Below, piece after piece: positions 1 to 4,982 of a stretch of 5,775 nt of DNA. Source of the stretch: Actinomycetes bacterium (lineage in GTDB: Bacteria; Actinomycetota; Actinomycetes; S36-B12); NCBI GenBank assembly GCA_030425745.1, contig JAUHZW010000143.1, forward strand, positions 1 to 5,775. Reading direction: 5' to 3'. Every line of letters begins with the position of its first letter. The stretch's first letter is position 1. The notes under the pieces are model-generated. The model was not told the origin of the DNA. It saw only the letters and a list, made by a program, of their open reading frames with translations, and did not search any database. Made by a program: the position numbers and the translations under genes.

Positions 1-553
1 CCTTGGTGATGCCCATCGACGATCCGGCCCGGGCCGGCTTGACGAAGACGGGCAGGCCGAGGTCGGCCACCTCGGCCAGGACCTCCTCGCGGTGGTCCTG
101 CCAACGACGGTCCGAGACAGCGACGAACCGGCCCACGTCCAGACCCGCGGACTCCAGCACCGCCTTCATGAAGCCCTTGTCCATGGCCACCGCCGACGAC
201 AGCGTGCCGGAGCCGACGAACGGGATGTCGAAGGACTCCAGCAGTCCCTGGACGGTGCCGTCCTCACCCCAGGGGCCGTGCAGCACCGGGATCACGACAT
301 CGGCTCGCAGGGCCTCCTCGACAGGAATGGCCCGGGCATGCCCGGACACGCGGGGCAGTGGGCCGAACTCATCGAGGAGGGAGAGGTCGCGAGCCGGTGA
401 GGCGACCCAGGTGCCGTCGCGTCGGATGCCGACCACGTGCACGGCGTAGCGCTGGGGGTCGAGGGCCCGGACGATGGACCGCCCGCTGATGCAGGAGATC
501 TCGTGCTCGCTGCTGCGTCCGCCCACGAGGACGGCGACCCGGGTCCGCTCCAC
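1..553 (-). CDS. ddl: D-alanine--D-alanine ligase, N-terminal 184 residues (3' end outside window)
   Basis: Cytoplasmic ATP-dependent ligase joining two D-alanines for the peptidoglycan stem peptide. I translated the minus strand by hand. The protein opens VERTRVAVLVGGRSSEHEIS, the glycine-rich Ddl N-terminus with its conserved SSEHE segment. It continues with HGPWGEDGTVQG (about residues 91-102) and GSGTLSSAVAMDKGFMK, and reaches FVKPARAGSSMGITK, the start of the ATP-grasp domain, at the edge. The omega-loop that separates D-Ala from D-Lac ligases lies outside the window. I chose GTG at 553 because family members start a few residues before VAVL and because a TAnnnT box lies 7 nt upstream. 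An in-frame GTG at 577 (preceded by GGAG only 3 nt away) is a weaker alternative. It is transcribed divergently from the PLP enzyme gene. Identity is certain; the start is likely. Confidence 0.95.
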   Translation of the reverse strand, partial: MERTRVAVLVGGRSSEHEISCISGRSIVRALDPQRYAVHVVGIRRDGTWVASPARDLSLLDEFGPLPRVSGHARAIPVEEALRADVVIPVLHGPWGEDGTVQGLLESFDIPFVGSGTLSSAVAMDKGFMKAVLESAGLDVGRFVAVSDRRWQDHREEVLAEVADLGLPVFVKPARAGSSMGITK

Positions 554-560
554 GGGGAGG

Positions 561-566
561 ACGCTA
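561..566 (-). promoter_or_regulatory. Candidate -10 element of ddl (leaderless type)
   Basis: On the minus strand this reads TAGCGT, fitting the actinobacterial TAnnnT -10 pattern. It ends 7 nt before the chosen GTG at 553, so transcription would begin at or next to the start codon. No convincing Shine-Dalgarno sequence precedes that GTG (the seven bases before it are CCTCCCC), which suits a leaderless mRNA. No clear -35 is visible. This is inference from spacing only. Confidence 0.45.
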
Positions 567-578
567 TCGGTCAGCACA

Positions 579-608
579 TGCTCCGTGGGTACGTGCTCCG
601 TCGCTACG
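579..608. repeat. 15-bp tandem repeat in the ddl / PLP-enzyme divergent promoter region
   Basis: Two adjacent copies, TGCTCCGTGGGTACG (579-593) and TGCTCCGTCGCTACG (594-608), match at 13 of 15 positions. They fill most of the space between the two divergent -10 boxes, where the -35 regions of both promoters would lie. The second copy supplies most of the plus-strand -10 box. They may be operator half-sites for one regulator or a chance slippage duplication. Confidence 0.6.
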
Positions 609-610
609 CT
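605..610 (+). promoter_or_regulatory. Candidate -10 element of the PLP-enzyme gene (leaderless type)
   Basis: TACGCT fits TAnnnT and ends 6 nt before the GTG at 617. This is the spacing expected when transcription starts on the first base of the start codon. There is no Shine-Dalgarno-like purine run in the preceding bases, and no good -35 hexamer at 17-18 bp spacing. Confidence 0.45.
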
Positions 611-616
611 GCCCCG

Positions 617-1684
617 GTGAGCCAACCCCTGTGGTCCGCCGAGACCGTCGCTGTGGTGAGCGGACGCCCCGCACCCGCACCGGACGCGCCCGTGAACCCG
701 CCGATCGTGCCTGCCTCGACGTTCCATGCCGGAGGGCCGTACGGCTACGCACGCGAGTGGTCCCCCACCTCCGAAGCGCTCGAGGACGCGATCGGCGCTC
801 TCGAGCAGGGCAGCGCGGTGACCTTCAGTTCCGGTATGGCCGCAGCCAACGCGATCCTGGACCTGCTGCCCCCGGGCGCTGTCGTCGTCGCGCCGTCATC
901 GGCCTACACCGGGGTCGCGGTCCGGCTCCGGGAGCTGGCCGGGATCGGGCGCATCGCGCTGCGCATCATCGAGGTGGACGACACCGACGCGGTGGTGGAC
1001 GCCTGCTCCGGAGCCGATCTGCTGTGGATCGAGTCCCCCACCAACCCCCTGCTGCAGGAGGCGGACCTCCCCGCGTGCATCGGTGCCGCCCACGCGTCCG
1101 GCGCCCGGGTCGTCGTCGACAACACGTTCGCCACACCGGTGCTCCAGCAGCCCCTGACGATGGGTGCGGACCTCGTCCTGCACTCGGTCACCAAGGCCCT
1201 CAGCGGGCACTCGGATCTGCTGATGGGCGCCGTGGTTGCCCGCGACCCCGAGCTCGCCGAGCAGGTGCGCGGGCGTCGGGTGCTGCTCGGAGCCGCCCCC
1301 AGCGCGTTCGACTGCTACCTCGCGCTGCGTGGCCTGCGCACGCTCGCCATCCGGATCGAGCGCTCGCAGGAGAACGCCCGGCTGCTCACCGGACGGCTTG
1401 TCGACCACCCCGCGGTGAGCCGCGTGCGCTACCCCGGCTGGGGCTCCATCGCGTCGATCGAACTGCACGGCGGAGCCGAGGCGGCCGACCAGCTCTGCAG
1501 CACCGTCCGGCTGTGGATACATGCCACGAGCCTCGGTGGGGTCGAGTCGCTGCTGGAGCGGCGCCGTCGATGGCCGCTGGAGAGTGACGTGGTGCCGGAG
1601 AGCCTGGTCCGCCTGTCGTTCGGCATCGAGGCCGCCGAGGATCTCTGGCAGGACCTCTCGTCAGCGCTGGACGCTCTCAGCTGA
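617..1684 (+). CDS. Cys/Met-metabolism PLP-dependent enzyme (cystathionine gamma-lyase/gamma-synthase family), compact 355-residue form
   Basis: Fold-type I PLP enzyme of the trans-sulfuration family, acting on cystathionine or related sulfur amino acids in the cytoplasm. Visible motifs in order: YAREWSPT (residues 44-51, the YSRxxNPT motif with phosphate-binding Tyr and Arg), FSSGMAA, the active-site Tyr97 in SAYTG, ESPTNPLL, Asp168 in VVDNTFATP (pyridine-nitrogen partner), and the Schiff-base Lys193 in HSVTKALSGHSD. The C-terminal SLGGVESL and LVRLSFGIE motifs follow. At 355 residues it is shorter than the usual 380-400: the loop after VRYPG (272-274) is reduced to a few residues, and the segment after SLGGVESL is also short. 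I chose GTG 617 because the protein then starts close to the family N-terminus and has a leaderless-type promoter; ATG 578 is an in-frame alternative. It converges on gpsA with a 21-bp gap. The sequence does not settle lyase versus synthase. Confidence 0.88.
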   Translation: MSQPLWSAETVAVVSGRPAPAPDAPVNPPIVPASTFHAGGPYGYAREWSPTSEALEDAIGALEQGSAVTFSSGMAAANAILDLLPPGAVVVAPSSAYTGVAVRLRELAGIGRIALRIIEVDDTDAVVDACSGADLLWIESPTNPLLQEADLPACIGAAHASGARVVVDNTFATPVLQQPLTMGADLVLHSVTKALSGHSDLLMGAVVARDPELAEQVRGRRVLLGAAPSAFDCYLALRGLRTLAIRIERSQENARLLTGRLVDHPAVSRVRYPGWGSIASIELHGGAEAADQLCSTVRLWIHATSLGGVESLLERRRRWPLESDVVPESLVRLSFGIEAAEDLWQDLSSALDALS

Positions 1685-1705
1685 CCACCGCTGCAGGGCG
1701 GGCTC

Positions 1706-2716
1706 TCAGGAGCCCATCTTCACCTCGGATGTCGTGTCCCGAGCCATGAAGGCTGCGGCCATCGACTTCGGTGAGCGGCCGTGGTGGAGCACGCCGACGA
1801 CCTGTTCGGTGATCGGCATCTCGACGCCGTGCTCCTGGCCGAGGGCGAGGATCGGCTGGCAGCTCTTGTAGGCCTCGCAGGTCTGCTTCGTGACCGCGAT
1901 GGTCTCCTCGACGCTGAGGCCCTGCCCGAGGTTGAAGCCGAAGGTCCGGTTGCGCGACAACGGCGACTGACAGGTCGCGACGAGGTCGCCGACGCCGGCG
2001 AGCCCCTGGAAGGTGAGGGGGTCGGCCCCGAGGGCGACGCCGAGGCGTGCCATCTCGGCCAGGCCACGAGTGATGAGGGAGGCCTGGGAGTTCTCGCCCA
2101 GACCGAGGCCCGCCGCCATGCCGTTGGCGACCGCGATCACGTTCTTGACCGAGCCGCCGATCTCGGCCCCCACGACATCGGTGGTCCAGTACGGGCGGAA
2201 GTAGTCGGTGGTGCAGGCATCCTGCAGCCGGCGGGCGCTCTCCTGATCGATGCAGGCGACCGTGGTGGCCGCGGGCTGACGCTCGACGATCTCCCGGGCG
2301 AGATTGGGCCCCGAGACGACTGCCACGCGGTCCTCGGAGACGTCGGCAGCCTCCGTGATGACCTGACTCATCCGCTTGGTGGTGCCGATCTCGATGCCCT
2401 TCATCAGGCTCACCAGGACGGCGCGGTCCGCGATGCTCCGGCGCCAGCCGCCGAGGTTCTCCCGAAGCGCCTGAGCCGGCACGGCGAGAACGACGATCGA
2501 TGCCCCGTCCAGAGCCTCGTCGGGATCACTGGTGGCGGTCAGTCGGTCGGGCAGGTCCAGGCCGGGGTGGTACGCCTCGTTGCGGTGCCGCTGCGCGATG
2601 TCCTGGACCACGGCGGCGTCGCGGCCCCAGATGACGACGTCGCTGCCCGCATCGGCGAGGACCATGCCGAATGCGGTGCCCCACGATCCACTGCCCATCA
2701 TCGCTACCCGCGTCAT
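1706..2716 (-). CDS. gpsA: NAD(P)H-dependent glycerol-3-phosphate dehydrogenase
   Basis: Cytoplasmic enzyme reducing dihydroxyacetone phosphate to sn-glycerol-3-phosphate, the backbone of phospholipids. It is 336 residues, normal for GpsA. The N-terminal Rossmann motif is MGSGSWGTA (residues 7-15). Further signatures are VLAVPAQ (about 76-82), SLMKGIE with Lys106, SGPNLA (135-140), and EIGGSVKNVIAVANG with the catalytic Lys191. The C-terminal domain has GLAGVGDLVATC (238-249) and SRNR (254-257). ATG 2716 is supported by a good Shine-Dalgarno sequence, GGAAGGGG, 6 nt upstream (2723-2730). It follows plsC on the same strand after 46 bp, so the two are probably co-transcribed and supply successive steps toward phosphatidic acid. 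It ends tail to tail with the PLP enzyme, and I see no strong terminator in the 21-bp gap. Confidence 0.97.
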   Translation of the reverse strand: MTRVAMMGSGSWGTAFGMVLADAGSDVVIWGRDAAVVQDIAQRHRNEAYHPGLDLPDRLTATSDPDEALDGASIVVLAVPAQALRENLGGWRRSIADRAVLVSLMKGIEIGTTKRMSQVITEAADVSEDRVAVVSGPNLAREIVERQPAATTVACIDQESARRLQDACTTDYFRPYWTTDVVGAEIGGSVKNVIAVANGMAAGLGLGENSQASLITRGLAEMARLGVALGADPLTFQGLAGVGDLVATCQSPLSRNRTFGFNLGQGLSVEETIAVTKQTCEAYKSCQPILALGQEHGVEMPITEQVVGVLHHGRSPKSMAAAFMARDTTSEVKMGS

Positions 2717-2762
2717 GGACGACCCCTTCCCGGCATGGCGACCGCTGGCGGAACCGCAGCGG

Positions 2763-3485
2763 TCACGACGGATCCCTCCGGAAGACCATACGGGTCTCCG
2801 GCGGGTCTTCCTGTCGGATCTCGGCGAGCAGCCCGGTGATCGCGTCCATCAGACGCTCACCGGCGATCCGCATCGTCTGGGCATCGACCGGGCGACCCAT
2901 GAGGTCACTGAGATCGACGGGCTCCCCCACCCGGATGTGGATCGTCTTGCGCGGCAGGATGTGGAACTCCTTGACGTAGGGCGCCATGATCTCCTGTGGC
3001 CCCCACTGGGCCATGGGATAGAGCGGACTGCCGCTCATCAGGGCCATGCGCACCGCACCGGTCTTGGCCGACATCGGCCACAGGCCGGGGTCGCGGGTCA
3101 TCGTCCCCTCGGGATACACCACGACGCACTCACCACGATCGAGCGCCGCGAGGGCGTCGCGGATCGCATTCGCCGCGTCCTTCGTCTCCCGGTAGACGGG
3201 GATCTGCCCGGCCCCGCGGATGATGCGGCCGATGACCGGCACCCGGAAGAGCGGTTCCTTGGCCAGGAAGCGCGGGGGGCGGTCGGCGGTCCACAGGGCG
3301 TAGGACACCGAGAGCGGGTCGAACCATGACAGGTGATTGGGCGCGACGATGATGCCGCCATCGTCTTCGGTGAGTTCCTTGGTGCCGCGGACGTCCCAGC
3401 GGACGGCCGTGCGCAGGAAGGGCCACAGCAGGATCACGGCGACGCGATAGGCGAACCCGATTCGCGTGGATCGACTGACCCGCAT
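2763..3485 (-). CDS. plsC: 1-acyl-sn-glycerol-3-phosphate acyltransferase (PlsC/LPLAT family)
   Basis: Membrane-associated acyltransferase that should convert lysophosphatidic acid to phosphatidic acid; the acceptor is inferred from family and from the gpsA neighbour. From the chosen start the protein is 240 residues, with a hydrophobic segment (AYRVAVILLWPFL) near residues 12-24. Then come the HX4D catalytic motif in NHLSWFDP (His51, Asp56), the GAGQIPVYR motif, the EGT acceptor motif in VVYPEGTMTRDP, and the proline-containing YPMAQWGP motif. Start choice: ATG 3485 has GAAGGGG about 9 nt upstream and matches the short family N-terminus. The in-frame ATG at 3542 adds 19 residues whose codons have visibly lower third-position GC, so I take them as leader. 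A TAGGGT box 8 nt before 3542 leaves that start possible. Related acyltransferases with other acceptors cannot be excluded. Confidence 0.92.
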   Translation of the reverse strand: MRVSRSTRIGFAYRVAVILLWPFLRTAVRWDVRGTKELTEDDGGIIVAPNHLSWFDPLSVSYALWTADRPPRFLAKEPLFRVPVIGRIIRGAGQIPVYRETKDAANAIRDALAALDRGECVVVYPEGTMTRDPGLWPMSAKTGAVRMALMSGSPLYPMAQWGPQEIMAPYVKEFHILPRKTIHIRVGEPVDLSDLMGRPVDAQTMRIAGERLMDAITGLLAEIRQEDPPETRMVFRRDPS

Positions 3486-3550
3486 GCCCGCATGCCCCTT
3501 CGCTCGTGTGCGTCCTACGGCATCGGACACCTCCCGACGCATCGCATCCG

Positions 3551-3556
3551 ACCCTA
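3551..3556 (-). promoter_or_regulatory. Candidate -10 element of the plsC-gpsA operon
   Basis: On the minus strand this reads TAGGGT (TAnnnT). Transcription would start near 3543-3544. That gives a leader of about 58 nt if plsC starts at 3485, or an almost leaderless message if it starts at 3542. No clear -35 is visible. It lies in the gap between the divergent plsC and fbiD genes. Confidence 0.3.
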
Positions 3557-3565
3557 ACGCGTGGT

Positions 3566-3579
3566 GCCGCCACGGCGGC
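3566..3579. repeat. GC-rich inverted repeat in the plsC / fbiD divergent region
   Basis: GCCGCC and GGCGGC arms (6 bp, perfect) are separated by AC. It lies between the candidate plsC -10 box and the fbiD start, where a regulator could affect both genes. In DNA this GC-rich it may be chance. Confidence 0.3.
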
Positions 3580-3595
3580 GGTGTTGGATGGTCCG

Positions 3596-4297
3596 ATGAC
3601 CCGGGACGATGACGTGTTCGAGCACTCGGATGTGGTCGAGCACTCGGATGCGATCGAGCACTCGGATGTGGTCGATCACTGGACCGTGGTCGTCCCGGTC
3701 AAGGGCTTCGATTCCGCGAAATCCCGACTTCGACGGGACGGGACCGAGACCGGCGCACTCGCACGGGCATTCCTGCAGGACATGCTCGCGGCGCTGGGCG
3801 CCGCCCAGCGGGTCGCTCAGGTCCTCGTCGCCACCCATGATGCGGCCGTCGAGGAGGTGGCCCGCGCCGCGGGCGCCGTCACCGTCGATGACCGCGGGCA
3901 CTCGGGCATCAACGCCGCCGCCGCCCACGCGGCCACCCGACGCGCCCCCGGGACCGGGGTGGCGGTCTGCGTGTCGGATCTGCCCTGCCTCACTGCCGAG
4001 GCCGTGGACGTGGCGCTGGGGCTCGGCGCGACGCACGCCACGTCCTTCCTTCCGGACCTCGACGGCACCGGGACGAGCATGTGGATGTCGCCTCGCGGGG
4101 CCGGGCTCCCCTCGCACTTCGGTGTCGACTCGTGTCAGGCGCACGCTCGTGCGGGAGCCGTCAACCTCGTGGACGCACACCCTGACGCGGCTGAGGCCCT
4201 GCGGGCGGCGCGGCTGGATGTCGACACCGATGTCGCGCTCAATGCCGCCTTCGCAGCCGGAGTGGGGCCCGCCACCGCTGCGCTCCTCGACGACTGA
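3596..4297 (+). CDS. fbiD: Phosphoenolpyruvate / 2-phospho-L-lactate guanylyltransferase, coenzyme F420 biosynthesis
   Basis: FbiD/CofC uses GTP to guanylylate a three-carbon phosphoacid (phosphoenolpyruvate in mycobacterial FbiD, 2-phospho-L-lactate in archaeal CofC), giving the activated donor that FbiA joins to the deazaflavin Fo. The 233-residue protein has the family landmarks in order: VPVKGFDSAKSRL (33-45, nucleotide-binding loop), GHSGINAA (101-108), the metal-binding SDLP (Asp128), PDLDGTGT (153-160), HFGVDSCQAH (174-183), DVDT (208-211), and the ending GVGPATA also seen in M. tuberculosis FbiD. Residues 7-28 are an acidic repeat of the type VVEHSD, outside the conserved core. ATG 3596 was chosen as the only ATG close before the core. 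Ribosome-binding signal is weak (GGATGG), and GTG codons at 3581, 3614, 3632 and 3668 are alternatives. No other F420 gene is in the window, so substrate preference is not decided here. Confidence 0.92.
   Translation: MTRDDDVFEHSDVVEHSDAIEHSDVVDHWTVVVPVKGFDSAKSRLRRDGTETGALARAFLQDMLAALGAAQRVAQVLVATHDAAVEEVARAAGAVTVDDRGHSGINAAAAHAATRRAPGTGVAVCVSDLPCLTAEAVDVALGLGATHATSFLPDLDGTGTSMWMSPRGAGLPSHFGVDSCQAHARAGAVNLVDAHPDAAEALRAARLDVDTDVALNAAFAAGVGPATAALLDD
3614..3682 (+). repeat. 18-bp in-frame tandem repeat at the 5' end of fbiD
   Basis: Three full units and one partial unit of an 18-bp sequence close to GTGGTCGAGCACTCGGAT start at 3614, 3632, 3650 and 3668. Differences: the first unit has GTGTTC, the third GCGATC, and the last diverges after GTGGTCGA. 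Each full unit encodes six residues (VFEHSD, VVEHSD, AIEHSD) and contains the small inverted repeat CGAG-CA-CTCG. Because the unit is a multiple of three, copy-number change would not break the frame. Confidence 0.9.
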
Positions 4298-4327
4298 CGC
4301 GGCCTTCCGGATCGGGTTCCGGACATG

Positions 4328-4363
4328 CGAAAGGCCCCTGCCCGACCGGGCAGGGGCCTTTCG
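4328..4363. terminator. Bidirectional intrinsic terminator between fbiD and hup
   Basis: A perfect 16-bp inverted repeat, CGAAAGGCCCCTGCCC and its complement, flanks a 4-nt loop (GACC). It lies 30 bp past the fbiD stop and 8 bp past the hup stop, so it can serve both convergent genes. Read either way, the stem ends in CCTTTCG, giving only a short T run, as is common in high-GC actinobacteria. A smaller TCCGGA/TCCGGA hairpin (4306-4323) precedes it on the fbiD side. Confidence 0.9.
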
Positions 4364-4371
4364 ACACGACC

Positions 4372-4812
4372 TCAACGCTTGCGCGCGGGAGCCTTCTTTG
4401 CAGCGGCCTTCTTGGCCGGAGCCTTCTTGGCAGCAGCCTTCTTCGCGGGCGCGGCCTTCTTGGCCGGAGCCTTCTTGGCAGCAGCCTTCTTCGCGGGCGC
4501 GGCCTTCTTGGCCGGAGCCTTGGCGACGATCTTCTTCGCGCCGGACACCACAGCCTTGAACTCCGTGCCGGGACGGAACTTCGGAAGCTTGGTGGCCTTG
4601 ATCTTCACGGTCTCGCCCGTGCGCGGGTTGCGCCCGAGGCGGGCCTTGCGGGCCTGGCTCTCGAAGACGCCGAAGCCGCTGACCGCGACCTTCTCGCCAC
4701 GGACGACAGCCTTCTTGGTCTCATCGATGAACGCGTCGACGATGTCGGTCACGTCGCGCTTGCTGTGGCCGAGTCGGGTCGACACAGCGTCAATCAGTTC
4801 TGCCTTGTTCAC
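4372..4812 (-). CDS. hup: HU-family nucleoid protein with long Lys/Ala-rich C-terminal tail (HupB/HupS type)
   Basis: Histone-like protein that binds and bends DNA as a dimer and compacts the nucleoid. It is 146 residues. Residues 1-92 are the HU core, starting MNKAELIDAVSTRLGHSKRD, with the SGFGVFE segment (45-51) and the DNA-intercalating arm GRNPRTGE (60-67, Pro63). Residues 93-146 are a low-complexity tail built of KKAPAKKAAA-type repeats ending APARKR, like the histone H1-like tails of mycobacterial HupB and Streptomyces HupS. GTG 4812 is chosen because HU proteins start MNK and GGAGGGG lies 5 nt upstream; the frame stays open to 5004 but the extra residues are unlike HU. It is monocistronic, converging on fbiD. 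The tail contains a perfect 48-bp DNA repeat. Confidence 0.96.
   Translation of the reverse strand: MNKAELIDAVSTRLGHSKRDVTDIVDAFIDETKKAVVRGEKVAVSGFGVFESQARKARLGRNPRTGETVKIKATKLPKFRPGTEFKAVVSGAKKIVAKAPAKKAAPAKKAAAKKAPAKKAAPAKKAAAKKAPAKKAAAKKAPARKR
4406..4521 (-). repeat. Perfect 48-bp tandem repeat encoding the HU tail
   Basis: Copies at 4406-4453 and 4454-4501 are identical at every base, and the first 20 bp of a third copy follow (4502-4521). Each 48-bp unit encodes 16 residues of the lysine/alanine tail. Identity at synonymous positions suggests a recent duplication or ongoing homogenisation rather than only selection on the protein. The period is a multiple of three, so unit gain or loss would lengthen or shorten the tail in frame. 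Confidence 0.92.
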
Positions 4813-4817
4813 AGGTA

Positions 4818-4830
4818 CCCCTCCGGAGGG
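4818..4830 (-). promoter_or_regulatory. hup ribosome-binding site inside a 12-bp palindrome
   Basis: The minus strand carries GGAGGGG (4818-4824), 5 nt before the GTG at 4812. It is one of the strongest Shine-Dalgarno sequences in the window and decides the hup start. It overlaps the perfect palindrome CCCTCCGGAGGG (4819-4830), so the site could fold into a small hairpin or pair between transcripts. A 5-bp GGCCG/CGGCC stem (4836-4853) lies just upstream in the leader. Confidence 0.7.
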
Positions 4831-4863
4831 TGTCAGGCCGGCGCCGTTCGGCCGGTCACGCCA

Positions 4864-4893
4864 AGGGTAGGCCGCAGGGACCCGTGAAGCGAA
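4864..4893 (-). promoter_or_regulatory. Candidate hup promoter
   Basis: On the minus strand TACCCT (4864-4869) fits the TAnnnT -10 pattern. TTCGCT (4888-4893) lies 18 bp upstream as a weak -35. Transcription would start near 4857, giving a leader of about 45 nt that contains the ribosome-binding site and its hairpins. Inference from sequence pattern only. Confidence 0.4.
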
Positions 4894-4931
4894 CGCGCCA
4901 CGCCGAGGATTCCGTTGCACCCCAACGAGAA

Positions 4932-4953
4932 CAGGGACGCCAGCAGGGACGCC
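4932..4953. repeat. 10-bp direct repeat upstream of hup
   Basis: CAGGGACGCC occurs at 4932-4941 and again at 4944-4953, a 12-bp period, followed by the related TGGACGC. It lies upstream of the candidate hup promoter and downstream of the leuD stop. It could be a regulator site or the remnant of a small duplication. I recognise no family consensus. Confidence 0.4.
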
Positions 4954-4968
4954 GATGGACGCTGCGGG

Positions 4969-4982
4969 GTGACCTAGGTCAC
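4969..4982. promoter_or_regulatory. CRP/GlxR-like palindrome overlapping the leuD stop codon
   Basis: GTGACCTAGGTCAC is a perfect 14-bp palindrome. It matches the inner part of the CRP-family consensus TGTGA-N6-TCACA, including the central TA of the corynebacterial GlxR form TGTGAnnTAnnTCACA; only the outermost T and A differ. The leuD TAG stop lies within it. It is centred about 118 bp upstream of the predicted hup transcription start. The match is visible; binding is inferred. Confidence 0.5.

Noticed and set aside
3..449. Plus-strand open frame at the left end
   Set aside because: It is antisense to clearly recognisable ddl, and its Ser/Arg/Thr-rich translation is typical of a GC-rich shadow frame.
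437..616. Longer PLP-enzyme start at ATG 437
   Set aside because: This would overlap the ddl coding region antisense for over 100 bp, and the added residues match no family N-terminus; GTG 617 fits the family and a promoter box.
1685..1705. Terminator between the convergent PLP-enzyme gene and gpsA
   Set aside because: The 21-bp gap holds only a short CTGCAG palindrome and no convincing GC stem; termination, if any, must use sequence inside the genes.
1781..2839. Long plus-strand open frame (352 codons)
   Set aside because: It lies opposite gpsA, whose motifs are all intact; the Gly/Asp/Arg/Leu-rich product shows no domain.
3554..4375. Minus-strand frame opposite fbiD
   Set aside because: The fbiD frame carries every family motif; the antisense product is low-complexity Arg/Gly/His rich.
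4406..4521. Possible CRISPR array from the regular repeats
   Set aside because: The copies are contiguous with no unique spacers, and the repeat is in frame within the HU tail.
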